Origin: JACOMY01 sp046233115 | GTDB taxonomy: Bacteria > Pseudomonadota > Alphaproteobacteria > Kiloniellales > JACOMY01 | Assembly: GCA_046233115.1 (NCBI GenBank) | Contig: JBJXHM010000009.1 | Span: forward strand, 186,001-250,000 | Direction: 5' to 3' | DNA: 64,000 nt | Shown here: one piece after another, positions 7,307 through 16,548 of the stretch | Layout of the letters: the number at the start of each line of letters is the position of its first letter | Position numbering within the stretch: position 1 is the first letter of the stretch | Made by a program: the position numbers and the translations under genes | Notes under the pieces: generated by a model | What the model was told of the DNA's origin: nothing | Database searches by the model: none | What the model saw: only the letters and a program-made list of their open reading frames with translations

Positions 7307-10018
7307 ATGGCGGAACAGGCGGACGGACAACACCCCTGGCAAGAACCCTGGCACGCGACCGAGGTCGAGGCGGCCTTTCGGCTGCTCGGATCCGGCGCCG
7401 AGGGCCTGAGCGCGGCTGAGGCCGAACGGCGGCTCGTCGAAGAGGGGCCGAACCGCCTGCCGGAGGGGCCGGGGCGCAGCGCCCTGCAGCGCTTCCTGCT
7501 GCAGTTCCACAACCTGCTGATCTACATCCTGCTGGCGGCCGCCCTGGTCTCCTTCGCGCTGGGCCATGTCCTCGACGCCCTGGTCATCCTGGGCGTGGTG
7601 CTGGCCAACGCGGCTATCGGCTTCGTACAGGAGGGCCGTGCCGAGCAGGCCCTGGCCGCGATCAAGGGGATGATCGACCCGCAGGCCTCAGTGGTGCGCG
7701 AGGGGCGCCGCCTGACCCTGCCGGCGGAGCAGATCGTACGCGGCGACCTGGTGTTGATCGAGGCCGGGGACCGGGTTCCAGCCGACCTGCGCCTCTTGAA
7801 GGCGCGCGCTCTGCGGCTCGACGAGGCCATCCTGACCGGGGAATCGGTGCCGGTGGAGAAGAGCACGCCGCCGGTGAAGTCCGAGGCCGCATTGGGCGAT
7901 CGCAGCTCCATGGCCTATTCCGGCACCTTCGTCGCCGCCGGTCAGGGGGTCGGCGTGGCGGTCGGTACCGGCATCGGCACCGAGCTGGGGCGCATCTCCA
8001 AGCTGCTGGGCGCGGTCGAGACCCTGAAGACGCCGCTGGTGCAACAGATGGCCAGCTTCGCTCGCCAGCTCACCCTGGTGATCCTGGGCGCTTCTGCGCT
8101 GGCCTTCCTCTATGCCTGGCTGGTCGGCGGGGTGGCGCTGGACGAGGCCTTCATGGCGGTGGTGGGCCTGGCCGTCGCCGCCATCCCGGAAGGCCTGCCG
8201 GCGATCATGACCATCACCCTGGCGATCGGCGTGCAGCGCATGGCGGCGCGCCACGCGATCATCCGACGGCTGCCGGCGGTGGAGACCCTGGGCGCGGTCT
8301 CGGTCATCTGCTCGGACAAGACCGGGACCCTGACGCGCAACGAGATGGTGGCGCGCTCGCTCACCACCGCCGGAGACCGACTGGAGATCGCGGGCGTGGG
8401 TTACGAGCCTAAGGGGTGCTTCAGCGGCCGCGCCGGCCCGCTCGATCCGGCTGGCGACCTGGTGGCCATGGAACTGGTCCGGGCCGCCGCGCTCTGCAAC
8501 GACGCCGAGGTCCGCCAGGCCTCCGGCACCTGGATCTGCGACGGCGACCCGATGGAGGGGGCGCTGGTCGCGCTGGCGGCCAAGGCCGGTGTCGAGGTCG
8601 CCGGGTTGCGCGCCGGCTATCACCGCCTGGACGAGATCCCCTTCGACGCCCAGCATCGCTTCATGGCGACCCTGCACGGCGGGGTGGAGGGTGGCGGCCT
8701 GATCCTGGTGAAGGGCGCGCCGGAGCGCGTCTTCGAGATGTGCGACCTGGAGCGCCATGCCGAGGGGGACCGGCCGCTCGACCGCACGGTCTGGCATGCC
8801 GCGGCCGAGGAACTGGCGGCTCGCGGTCAGAGGGTGCTGGCCTTCGCGGTGAAGCCCGCGTTGCCGGATCAGACGAGCCTGACCTTCCCGGACCTGGAGC
8901 GCGGGGCGATCCTGCTGGGCTGCGTCGGCTTCATCGACCCGCCGCGCGCCGAGGTGATCGAGGCCCTGAGCGAGTGCCGCGCGGCCGGCGTCCGCGTCGT
9001 CATGATCACCGGAGATCACGGCGTCACCGCCGGCGAGATCGCCCGCCAGCTCGGCCTGGCGGAGCATCCGCGGGTCTTGACCGGCAAGGCGCTGGAGGGG
9101 CTGGACGAGGCCGGCTTTCGCGAGGCGGTGCGCACCACCGACGTCTTCGCCAGGACCACGCCGGAGCACAAGCTGCGCCTGGTGGAGGCGCTGCAGGCCG
9201 AGGGGCTGACCGTGGCGATGACCGGCGATGGGGTGAACGACGCTCCGGCCCTGAAGCGCGCCGACGTCGGCGTCGCCATGGGCCGCAAGGGCACCGAGGC
9301 GGCCAAGCAGGCCTCGGAGATGGTGCTGGCCGACGACAACTTCTCCTCCATCGTCGCCGCGGTGCGGGAGGGGCGCACGGTCTACGACAACCTGATGAAG
9401 GGCATCGTCTGGACCCTGCCGACCAACGGCGGCGAGGCCATGACCATCCTGGCCGCACTGGCGCTGGGGCTGGCCCTGCCGGTGACCCCGGTGCAGATCC
9501 TCTGGGTCAACATGATCACCGCGGTGGCGCTGGGCCTCACCTTCGCCTTCGAGCCGACCGAGCCCGGCGCCATGCACCGTCCGCCGCGCCGGCGCGACCA
9601 GCCGATCCTGACCCTCTCGCTGGTCTGGCGGGTGGTCTTCGTCTCGCTGCTCTTCGTGGCCGGGACCTTTGGCGTCTTCGCCTGGGCCGAACAGCGCGGC
9701 CTGCCGCTGCAGGAGGGGCGGACCTTGGTGGTCAACACCCTGGTGGTGATGGAGGCCTTCTACCTCTTCTCGGTGCGCTACGTGCACGGCAGCTCGCTGA
9801 CCTGGCGGGGCGTGGTGGGCACGCGCGCGGTGCTGCTGGGGGTAGGGGCCGTCACCCTGGCCCAGCTCGCCTTCACCTACCTGCCGCCCTTCCAGGCGGT
9901 CTTCGACACCCGTCCGGTCTCGCTCACCGACGGTCTGCTGGTGATCGCAGTCGGCATCGTCATGCTGCTGATCGTGGAACTTGAGAAAGCCCTGCGTTAC
10001 CGCCTCGGCTTTGCCTAG
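7307..10018 (+). CDS. cation-translocating P-type ATPase (P2-like)
   Basis: A 903-residue inner-membrane pump. Order: N-terminal cation-ATPase domain (WHATEVEAAFRLLGSG), TM1-2, actuator domain with the LTGESVPVEK phosphatase loop, TM3-4 with VAAIPEGLPA, phosphorylation site D337-KTGTLT, nucleotide domain with KGAPERVFEM, hinge MTGDGVNDAPALKRADVGVA, and a six-helix C-terminal membrane block. This matches SERCA/PacL-like P2 ATPases in length and layout. In TM6 the sequence is WVNMITAVALG, where calcium pumps have N-x-x-T-D; the Asp is Ala. TM5 has TNGGEAM, keeping Asn and Glu. Calcium is therefore doubtful, and Na+, Mg2+ or K+ are alternatives. No regulator is visible nearby. Confidence 0.9.
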   Translation: MAEQADGQHPWQEPWHATEVEAAFRLLGSGAEGLSAAEAERRLVEEGPNRLPEGPGRSALQRFLLQFHNLLIYILLAAALVSFALGHVLDALVILGVVLANAAIGFVQEGRAEQALAAIKGMIDPQASVVREGRRLTLPAEQIVRGDLVLIEAGDRVPADLRLLKARALRLDEAILTGESVPVEKSTPPVKSEAALGDRSSMAYSGTFVAAGQGVGVAVGTGIGTELGRISKLLGAVETLKTPLVQQMASFARQLTLVILGASALAFLYAWLVGGVALDEAFMAVVGLAVAAIPEGLPAIMTITLAIGVQRMAARHAIIRRLPAVETLGAVSVICSDKTGTLTRNEMVARSLTTAGDRLEIAGVGYEPKGCFSGRAGPLDPAGDLVAMELVRAAALCNDAEVRQASGTWICDGDPMEGALVALAAKAGVEVAGLRAGYHRLDEIPFDAQHRFMATLHGGVEGGGLILVKGAPERVFEMCDLERHAEGDRPLDRTVWHAAAEELAARGQRVLAFAVKPALPDQTSLTFPDLERGAILLGCVGFIDPPRAEVIEALSECRAAGVRVVMITGDHGVTAGEIARQLGLAEHPRVLTGKALEGLDEAGFREAVRTTDVFARTTPEHKLRLVEALQAEGLTVAMTGDGVNDAPALKRADVGVAMGRKGTEAAKQASEMVLADDNFSSIVAAVREGRTVYDNLMKGIVWTLPTNGGEAMTILAALALGLALPVTPVQILWVNMITAVALGLTFAFEPTEPGAMHRPPRRRDQPILTLSLVWRVVFVSLLFVAGTFGVFAWAEQRGLPLQEGRTLVVNTLVVMEAFYLFSVRYVHGSSLTWRGVVGTRAVLLGVGAVTLAQLAFTYLPPFQAVFDTRPVSLTDGLLVIAVGIVMLLIVELEKALRYRLGFA

Positions 10019-10135
10019 GGCTGAAGGGCAGCCGTCCGAAATTGGGGGTTTACGAAGGGCCTCCACGACAATACCTCTGAACCAGCGTGACGTCGGCCGG
10101 TGCGGCCGACAATCGGATCAGGGTAGAGAGCGGCG

Positions 10136-11261
10136 ATGAAGGCAGAGGTGTTTCAGCAGGTCGAAGACATCAAGCAGGCACTGGACCTGCTGAGGAGGCA
10201 TCTTTGACTGGGACTCAGCGCTCAAGGAACTAGCGGTCCTGGAGGAGAAGGCCGCCGACCCTGACATCTGGAACGATCCCGCCCAGGCGCAGGAGGTGAT
10301 GCGCAAGCGCAACGGCCTGCAGCGCCGGGTCGAGACCCAGCGCGAACTGGAAGGCCAGCTTGCCGACAGCCTGACCCTGCTGGAGCTGGGCGAGGCAGAG
10401 GAGGACGAGGAGAGCATCGCCGAGGCCGAGCGGGACATCTCGCGCCTGCAGGCACGCCTGGAGAAGGCGCAGCTCGAAAGCCTGCTGTCGGGCGAGGCCG
10501 ACGCCAACAACTGCTATCTCGAGGTCAACGCCGGTGCCGGCGGCACCGAGGCCCAGGACTGGGCCGAGATCATGCTGCGCATGTACTCCCGCTGGGCCGA
10601 GCATCACGACTACAAGGTCGAGATGATGGAGGAGAGCGCGGGCGAAGAGGCCGGCATCAAGTCGGCCAGCATCCTGATCAAGGGCCACAACGCTTATGGC
10701 TGGCTGAAGGGCGAGGCCGGCGTGCACCGCCTGGTCCGCATTTCGCCCTTCGATTCGCAAGCGCGGCGCCACACCTCCTTCGCCTCGGTCTGGGTCTATC
10801 CCGAGGTCGAGGACGAGATCGAGATCGAGATCCTGGACAAAGACGTCCGGGTCGACACCTACCGTGCCTCGGGCGCCGGCGGCCAGCACGTGAACAAGAC
10901 CGACTCGGCCGTCCGCCTGACCCATCTGCCGACCAACATCGTGGTGCAGTGCCAGTCGGAGCGCTCGCAGCACAAGAACCGGGCCAGTGCCTGGAAGATG
11001 CTGCGCGCCCGCCTCTACGAGCACGAGCTGCGCAAGCGCGAGGCGGAGGCGGAGGCGGAGGCCGCCGGCAAGACCGACATCGGCTGGGGCCACCAGATCC
11101 GCTCCTACGTGCTACAGCCCTACCAGATGGTGAAGGACCTGCGCACCGGGGTGGAGAAGGGCAACGCCCAGGGTGTGCTGGACGGCGACCTGGACGACTT
11201 CCTGGAGGCCGCCCTGGCCGCCAAGCTGGGCGGCAAGCAGGCGGCCGAGGCGGCGAGCTGA
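10136..11261 (+). CDS. prfB: peptide chain release factor 2 (programmed +1 frameshift)
   Basis: RF2 releases nascent chains at UGA and UAA. Translation starts at ATG 10136, runs 23 codons to CTT (10202-10204), meets an in-frame TGA (10205-10207) and continues in the +1 frame from GAC 10206 to the stop at 11259, giving about 374 residues. The GGQ loop (SGAGGQHVNKTDSAVRLTH) and the codon-recognition tripeptide SPF (VRISPFDSQARRHTSF) are intact, which makes it RF2 and not RF1. The frameshift makes synthesis self-limiting: abundant RF2 terminates at the UGA, scarce RF2 permits shifting. The broken-looking frame is therefore functional. Confidence 0.97.
10193..10208 (+). promoter_or_regulatory. 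prfB programmed +1 frameshift signal
   Basis: An internal Shine-Dalgarno AGGAGG (10193-10198) stands 3 nt before the slippery codon CTT and the stop TGA followed by C (TGAC). This is the classical autoregulatory recoding cassette of bacterial prfB, with the poor-context UGA-C termination signal preserved. Confidence 0.95.
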
Positions 11262-11338
11262 CGTGGCAGCCGATAACGGCTCTGCGAGCGGCGGCGCCTT
11301 CGCTTGACCGCCTCTCTGAAGCAGATTAATCGAGAGTC

Positions 11339-11674
11339 ATGAAGGTCCTGCTCGCCCTCCTGATGGTTATCGCGCTCGCCGCCGCCCCGCTGGACGGCGA
11401 GTCGGTTGCCATGCAGGGCGATACTACAGCGGGCCATCATATGGGCCATGGCGGGCACCAGGGTGACGGCGACTGCGGCAGCGACGATTGCGGCAGTGCC
11501 GATCTGGCGATCTGCTGTGGCACGATCATGGGCTCCTGCACCGGAGCATCGGCCGACCTGCGCCAGCAGGAGACGTCCTTTGTTGTCGCTTGCAGTCGCA
11601 TAGCCTTCACCTGGCAAGACCAGGTCTTGCGCGGGCTCCAGCCGGAAACCGAACTACCACCTCCTCGAGTCTAG
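11339..11674 (+). CDS. small secreted Cys/His-rich protein of copper cluster
   Basis: A 111-residue protein with an N-terminal signal (MKVLLALLMVIALAAAP) followed by a His/Met/Cys-rich stretch with GHHMGHGGHQ and paired Cys motifs (DCGSDDC, ICCGTIMGSC). It opens a same-strand run of copper genes (cupredoxin, CopA, CopB), 90 bp before the cupredoxin. The metal-ligand-rich composition and position suggest a periplasmic copper-binding accessory protein. I do not recognise a named family. The start at 11339 lacks a strong ribosome site but is the only one that includes the signal peptide. Confidence 0.6.
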   Translation: MKVLLALLMVIALAAAPLDGESVAMQGDTTAGHHMGHGGHQGDGDCGSDDCGSADLAICCGTIMGSCTGASADLRQQETSFVVACSRIAFTWQDQVLRGLQPETELPPPRV

Positions 11675-11763
11675 GGGACTTCACCTGCGGCCCTGTTCGC
11701 CCTCGCGCTGACGAGGGCGTGGCCGCCGCCGTTCGATTCCCCCGACAGACGAGGACTCTCTCC

Positions 11764-12300
11764 ATGAAGACGTTTTCTATGGGTCGCCTGCTGGCGGCGA
11801 CCGCCCTTGCGCTTGCCCTGCCCACCCTCTCCTTCGCCGACAGCAGCGGCGGCCATCACATGCACGGCGCCGGTGCGCCCGGCAGTGCGGCAAAGGTCGA
11901 CCGCACGGTCAGCGTGGTGCTGAAAGACAACTACTTCGAGCCCGAGACGATCCAAGTAGCGGCGGGCGAGACCGTCCGCTTCCGAGTCGAGAACAAGGGC
12001 GGCTTCCTGCACGAGTTCGCCATCGCGACCCCGGCGATGCACGAAGAGCATCAGCAGGAGATGCTGATGCTGATGGACCATGGCGTCCTGCAGCCGACGC
12101 ACATCGACCACGAGGCCGCCAAGCTGATGCAGGCGAGCATGGGGCACGGCATGCACGACGGCGGCAACGCCCTGTTGCTGGAACCGGGGCAGTCCGGCGA
12201 GCTGATCTGGACCTTTCCGGAAAACGGCGATCTGGAGTTCGGCTGTACCGTGCCCGGTCACTACCAGGCCGGCATGGTCGGCAGCTTCATCCTGAACTGA
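11764..12300 (+). CDS. periplasmic cupredoxin
   Basis: A 178-residue protein with a signal peptide ending near LSFA-DSSGG, a short His-rich linker (GGHHMHGAG) and a cupredoxin fold. The type 1 copper ligands are readable: His83 (GFLHEFAI), Cys161, His166 and Met171 (GCTVPGHYQAGM). An insertion rich in Met and His (residues about 88-140) separates the first ligand from the C-terminal loop and may bind extra Cu(I). It likely carries copper or electrons for the multicopper oxidase CopA encoded 72 bp downstream. Confidence 0.9.
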   Translation: MKTFSMGRLLAATALALALPTLSFADSSGGHHMHGAGAPGSAAKVDRTVSVVLKDNYFEPETIQVAAGETVRFRVENKGGFLHEFAIATPAMHEEHQQEMLMLMDHGVLQPTHIDHEAAKLMQASMGHGMHDGGNALLLEPGQSGELIWTFPENGDLEFGCTVPGHYQAGMVGSFILN

Positions 12301-12372
12301 CCGCTTGAGCCGTGCCGCGGCCTGTTTCGGCAGGCCGCGGCCGCCATCTCCCATCAGCAAGGAAAGAGGCAC

Positions 12373-14145
12373 ATGACACGCTCTGGATTCCTCCGGGCCG
12401 GCGCTCTGAGCCTGGGCCTAGGCCTGGGCCTGGGCGCCGCATTGCAGCAGCCTGCGCAGGCCGACGAGTACCGCCTGAGCGTCGATCGCGTGACGATCGA
12501 CAGCGGCGAATTCACCAAGACCGGCGTTGGTTTCAACGGCGCCTCGCCGGGCCCGGTCCTGCGCTTCCGCGAGGGCGAGGAGGTCGGGATTCACGTGACC
12601 AACAACCTCTCGGGGCCGACCTCGGTGCACTGGCACGGCCTGGTCCTGCCCTTTGAGCAGGACGGCGTTCCCGGCATCAGCTATCCGGGCATCGCGCCGG
12701 GCGAGACCTTCACCTACCGCTTTCCCATCCGTCAGGCCGGGACCTACTGGTTCCACAGCCACACAGACTTCCAGGAGCCGGACGGGGCCTACGGCGCGAT
12801 CGTGATCGAGCCCAAGGACCCGGAGCCCTTCCGCTACGACCGCGACTACGTGGTCCAGCTCACCGACGCCCACCCCCATTCCGGCAACCGGATCTTCCGG
12901 AATCTCAAGATGTCGGCGGACTACTACAACCGCAAGCAGCGCACGCTCCTGGACTTCTTCAGTGATGCCGAGGAGAAGGGCTTGGGCGCCACCGTCTCCG
13001 ACCGCATGGCCTGGGGCGACATGCGGATGATGCCGACCGATATCGAGGACCTGCAGGGCTTCGTGCCGCTGATCAATGGCAAGGGGCCGGAGCAGAACTG
13101 GACCGCTCTCTTCACGCCGGGAGAGCGGGTGCGCCTGCGCTTCATCAACTCCTCGGCCATGACCTACTTCGACATCCGCATCCCCGGCCTGAAGATGACG
13201 GTGGTGCAGGCCGACGGCAATAACGTCCAGCCGGTCGTGGTCGACGAGCTGCGCATCGCGGTGGCCGAGACCTACGACGTGATCGTCCGTCCCAAGGAGG
13301 ACAAGGCCTACACCATCTTCGCCCAGTCGATGGGGCGTAGCGCCTATGCCCGCGGCACCCTGGCGCCGCGCCAGGGCATGAGCGCCGAGGTGCCGGCGCT
13401 CTCCGCCGATCCGCTGCTGACCATGGCTGACATGGGCATGGCGCACGGCGACCACGGCAGCATGGACCACGGCGCCATGGGTCAGGGAGCGGCCAGCCAC
13501 GTCATGCCGGACGGTACCACCATGAGCGGCAGCGCGCATGGTGCGGCAGGCGGCAGCCACGTGATGCCGGATGGCAGCGTCATGCAGGGTAGCATGGACC
13601 AGGGCGGCACGGACCACAGCGCGCACGGGGGCGGCGGCCAACCGGCCGGCGACGGCTTCTACGCGCCCGGTAGCGGTCTCATCCCGCACGCGGCCGACGG
13701 CGGGAAGTTCCTCTCCTACGCCGATCTACGGGCACAGCGGCCGCTCTATGCGGAGCGGGCGCCGACCCGTGAGATCGAGCTGCGCCTCACCGGCAACATG
13801 GAGCGCTACATCTGGTCGGTGAACGGCGTGAAGTATGCCGACGCGGACCCGATTCGACTCAGCTACGGCGAGCGGGTGCGCTTCAAGTTCGTCAACGAGA
13901 CGATGATGTCCCATCCCATGCACCTGCACGGCATGTGGTCGATCCTCGACAACGGCAGCGGCAAGTGGAACCCGATCAAGCATGTGGTCAGCGTGGCCCC
14001 GGGAACCACGGTCTACATGGAGACCGAGGTCGATGCGCCCGGCCAGTGGGCTTTCCACTGCCATCTCGCCTACCACGCCGAGGCTGGCATGTTCCGCAAG
14101 GTGGTGGTCGAGGGCGGGCCGGCCCCCTCCTCGGTCGGAGGGTGA
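12373..14145 (+). CDS. copA: copper-resistance multicopper oxidase CopA
   Basis: A 590-residue periplasmic multicopper oxidase that oxidises Cu(I) to Cu(II) and sequesters copper. The four copper-ligand blocks are present: H86-W-H88, F-H128-S-H130, H514-P-M-H517-L-H519 and H562-C563-H564 with H568 and M573. Between cupredoxin domains 2 and 3 is a Met/His-rich segment (about residues 352-425, repeats such as SHVMPDG and SMDHGAMG) typical of CopA/PcoA. The signal region begins MTRSGFLRAGAL and lacks the twin-arginine pair usual for CopA, so either it is Sec-exported or the Tat motif is weak. CopB starts 5 bp after the stop. Confidence 0.93.
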   Translation: MTRSGFLRAGALSLGLGLGLGAALQQPAQADEYRLSVDRVTIDSGEFTKTGVGFNGASPGPVLRFREGEEVGIHVTNNLSGPTSVHWHGLVLPFEQDGVPGISYPGIAPGETFTYRFPIRQAGTYWFHSHTDFQEPDGAYGAIVIEPKDPEPFRYDRDYVVQLTDAHPHSGNRIFRNLKMSADYYNRKQRTLLDFFSDAEEKGLGATVSDRMAWGDMRMMPTDIEDLQGFVPLINGKGPEQNWTALFTPGERVRLRFINSSAMTYFDIRIPGLKMTVVQADGNNVQPVVVDELRIAVAETYDVIVRPKEDKAYTIFAQSMGRSAYARGTLAPRQGMSAEVPALSADPLLTMADMGMAHGDHGSMDHGAMGQGAASHVMPDGTTMSGSAHGAAGGSHVMPDGSVMQGSMDQGGTDHSAHGGGGQPAGDGFYAPGSGLIPHAADGGKFLSYADLRAQRPLYAERAPTREIELRLTGNMERYIWSVNGVKYADADPIRLSYGERVRFKFVNETMMSHPMHLHGMWSILDNGSGKWNPIKHVVSVAPGTTVYMETEVDAPGQWAFHCHLAYHAEAGMFRKVVVEGGPAPSSVGG

Positions 14146-14149
14146 GGCG

Positions 14150-14857
14150 ATGCAGGGAGCCAAGATCGCCCTCGCCCCTGGTCTGCTCTGCCTGGCGCTC
14201 CTTGGCGTCGGCCAGGCGCGGGCCGAACCGCTGCTCTGGGGTTTCCAGGCGGAGCAGCTCGAATACCGGGTGAAGCCGGACGACAGTCTCTTCGCCTGGG
14301 ACTTCGACGCCTTCGTCGGCAGCGACGAGGTCCGCTTCGTCTGGCGCAGCGAGGCGGAGTACGACATCAAGGACGGCGTCTTCGAGCGACTGGAGAACCA
14401 GGCGCGGGTCCAGGTCCCGATCTCCGACTTCTTCGATGCGGTCGGCGGTGTCCGGGTGGATACGCCAGAGGGACCCAACCAGGTCTTCGGCGTCTTCGGG
14501 ATCCACGGCCTGGCGCCGCAGTGGTTCGAGGTCGACCTCGACCTCTTCGTCTCCAAGGATCCGGTCTTTCGCTTCGACGGCGAGTACGAACTGCTGATCA
14601 CCAACCGGCTCATCCTGACGCCCAGCATCGAGTTCGACCTGCCCTTCACCGACGATCCCGACCGCGGCATCGCTTCGCTCGGGCCGCGGCTGGAGGCGGG
14701 CGCCAGGCTCAGCTATGACCTGGTGGACCGGCTGGTCTCGCCCTACGTCGGCGTGAACTACGAGCGGATCTTCGCCGGTACCGCCGACCTCGCCCGCTAC
14801 GAAGGCGAGGACGTCGACGGCGTCTTCTTCGTGGTCGGCACGCGGGTCATGTTCTGA
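14150..14857 (+). CDS. copB: copper-resistance outer membrane protein CopB
   Basis: A 235-residue protein with a signal peptide (LLCLALLGVGQARA) and an outer-membrane beta-barrel. Typical CopB stretches are WGFQAEQLEYR near the mature N-terminus, WDFDAFVGSDEVRFVWRSEAE, and a C-terminal strand ending in VVGTRVMF with the final aromatic residue. The length matches the CopB core without the Met-rich N-terminal extension found in some members. It follows copA by 5 bp and is almost certainly co-translated with it. Its role in other bacteria is copper binding at, or efflux across, the outer membrane. Confidence 0.92.
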   Translation: MQGAKIALAPGLLCLALLGVGQARAEPLLWGFQAEQLEYRVKPDDSLFAWDFDAFVGSDEVRFVWRSEAEYDIKDGVFERLENQARVQVPISDFFDAVGGVRVDTPEGPNQVFGVFGIHGLAPQWFEVDLDLFVSKDPVFRFDGEYELLITNRLILTPSIEFDLPFTDDPDRGIASLGPRLEAGARLSYDLVDRLVSPYVGVNYERIFAGTADLARYEGEDVDGVFFVVGTRVMF

Positions 14858-14863
14858 TCGATT

Positions 14864-14889
14864 GCCCCGGCCGGTCCTCCGGCCGGGGC
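14864..14889 (+). terminator. hairpin after copB
   Basis: An 11-bp perfect inverted repeat (GCCCCGGCCGG / CCGGCCGGGGC) with a 4-nt loop starts 7 bp after the copB stop. It lacks a clear U-tract (TCCTCCTT follows), so it is a probable weak terminator or RNA-stabilising hairpin of the copper operon. Confidence 0.6.
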
Positions 14890-14952
14890 TCCTCCTTGCC
14901 TGCCACCGGCGAAGCGATCTAGGGTCCGGGACTCGGCGAGAGGAGGCTCGGA

Positions 14953-15453
14953 ATGGAGTGGGAACTGGCACAGGTCAACATCGGCCGCCTGGTGGCACCG
15001 GAGGGGGATCCTCGGGTGCAGGACTTCTTCGTCAACCTGGACCGCATCAACGCGCTGGCCGATGCCACGCCGGGCTTCGTCTGGCGCCTGCAGACCGAGG
15101 CCGGCAACGCCACCGCCTTCCAGCCCACGGCCGACCCGCTGCTGATCGTCAACCTCTCGGTCTGGCGTGACGCCGACGCCCTCTTCGACTTCGTCTACCG
15201 CAGCCAGCACACCCCCGTGATGGCGCGCCGCCGCCAGTTCTTCGAGCGCTTCGACGGAGCCTACCAGGCGCTCTGGTGGGTACCGGCCGGCCACCGCCCG
15301 TCCATCGACGAGGCGCTCGCCAAGCTCTGGCACCTGGAGCGTTTCGGGCCGACCCAGTGGGCCTTCACCTTCAAGGCGCGCTTCCCCAGGCCGGGCGAGG
15401 CCGGCCAGCCGCTCGACATGCAGCCCGATCCCTGGTGCGTCGGACAGGCATGA
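14953..15453 (+). CDS. DUF3291 domain-containing protein
   Basis: A 166-residue cytosolic protein whose whole length matches the DUF3291 pattern: LAQVNIGRL at the start, the central SVWRDADALFDFVYRSQH and the LWWVPAGHRPS segment before the C-terminal third. The fold is a dimeric alpha/beta barrel related to antibiotic-biosynthesis monooxygenases; no function is established. The start at 14953 follows AGGAGG with normal spacing. It stands alone between the copper hairpin and the peptide operon. Confidence 0.85.
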   Translation: MEWELAQVNIGRLVAPEGDPRVQDFFVNLDRINALADATPGFVWRLQTEAGNATAFQPTADPLLIVNLSVWRDADALFDFVYRSQHTPVMARRRQFFERFDGAYQALWWVPAGHRPSIDEALAKLWHLERFGPTQWAFTFKARFPRPGEAGQPLDMQPDPWCVGQA

Positions 15454-15504
15454 GCCGCTGCAGGACGCAATCTGACGCAGAATACCCGCCGGATTTCAGG
15501 TTTT

Positions 15505-15517
15505 TTCCTCAGAGGAA
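15505..15517. promoter_or_regulatory. inverted repeat TTCCTC-A-GAGGAA upstream of peptide operon
   Basis: A perfect 6-1-6 inverted repeat sits 125 bp before the first hydrolase of the peptide-import operon, next to an AT-richer stretch (TTGTTAGGCTAAGAAT) that could hold the promoter. It is a candidate operator; no cognate regulator is in the window. Confidence 0.3.
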
Positions 15518-15641
15518 GGCTTGTTAGGCTAAGAATCGAGGCGCGGCGGGGCTGATCCCGTCGCCGAGGCCCGATTTGCGCCGCCCGCGACGCCGGCTCC
15601 TGCGCTTCACGGGCGCCGGATCCGTCGAGGGGGAGCTTTCC

Positions 15642-16529
15642 ATGTGGGACGAACGTAAGCCCGATCGTACGCACGAGATTGAGATCGAGGGCGGCTACAA
15701 GGTGGTGGTCGACGACTTCGGGTCCGGCGACAAGGTGCTGCTCTGCGTCAACGGCGGGCCGGGCCTGCCCTGCGACTACCTGCGGGCGCCACACGCCCCC
15801 TTCGCCGACCTGGGCTACCGGGTGCTGGCCTTCGACCAGCTCGGCTGCGGCCGCGCCGACAAGCCCAGCGACCCGGCGCTCTGGCGCATCGAGCGCTACG
15901 TCGAGGAGCTGGAGTGCGTGCGCCGCACGCTGGACCTCGGCAAGGTCAACCTGCTGGGCCACTCCTGGGGCGGCTGGCTGGGGATCGAGTACGCCATCAC
16001 CTATCCCGAGAACCTGCAGACCCTGATCCTGGAGAACACCTGCGGGGACATGCCCCACCTGATCGGTGAGCTGAACCGCCTGCGCGCAGCGCTGGGGCCG
16101 GAGACCGTGGCGATGATGCAGCGCCACGAGGCCGAGGGCACCCTGGAGCATCCCGAGTACCAGGCCGCGATCACCCTGCTGAACTACCGCCACGTCTGCC
16201 GCCTGGACGACTGGCCGGCACCGGTGAACGCCTCGCTCGGGGATTGGAACATGGAGGTCTATGGCGCCATGCAGGGCCCCAACGAGTTCCTCTACATCGG
16301 CAATCTGAAGGACTGGCAGCGGCTGGACCGGATGCACGCAATCACCTGCCCGGCGCTGATCACGGTCGGCATGCACGACGAGCTGGGGCCGGCCTGCGCC
16401 ATGCGGATGCAGCACGCCCTCCCCAACGCCGAGCTCAAGGTCTTCAAGAACTCCTCGCACATGCCCTTCTACGAGGAGCCGCTGGCCTACGATGCGGTGC
16501 TATCGGCCTTCCTCGCCGCCAACGCCTGA
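15642..16529 (+). CDS. proline iminopeptidase-family alpha/beta hydrolase (copy 1)
   Basis: A 295-residue cytosolic serine hydrolase. It has the proline-iminopeptidase oxyanion motif NGGPGLP, the nucleophile elbow GHS108WGG and a C-terminal Asp/His pair in VGMHDELGPAC and SSHMPFYEEP. These enzymes remove N-terminal proline or related residues from short peptides. No signal peptide is visible, consistent with action after import. The start MWDERKPDRTHEIEIEGG lies after GGGGGAG. It is a close tandem copy of the next gene and leads an operon with a peptide ABC transporter, so it probably degrades imported peptides or amides. Confidence 0.88.
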   Translation: MWDERKPDRTHEIEIEGGYKVVVDDFGSGDKVLLCVNGGPGLPCDYLRAPHAPFADLGYRVLAFDQLGCGRADKPSDPALWRIERYVEELECVRRTLDLGKVNLLGHSWGGWLGIEYAITYPENLQTLILENTCGDMPHLIGELNRLRAALGPETVAMMQRHEAEGTLEHPEYQAAITLLNYRHVCRLDDWPAPVNASLGDWNMEVYGAMQGPNEFLYIGNLKDWQRLDRMHAITCPALITVGMHDELGPACAMRMQHALPNAELKVFKNSSHMPFYEEPLAYDAVLSAFLAANA

Positions 16530-16548
16530 CCGGAGAGGGCACGCTGCC

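Noticed and set aside
7688..10066. 792-codon frame antisense to the P-type ATPase
   Set aside because: Low-complexity His/Gln/Arg/Gly-rich translation with no motif, fully covered by a clear ATPase on the other strand.
10205..10207. Premature stop making prfB a pseudogene
   Set aside because: The TGA is the known programmed frameshift site with AGGAGG, CTT and TGAC in the right places, and the +1 frame encodes complete RF2.
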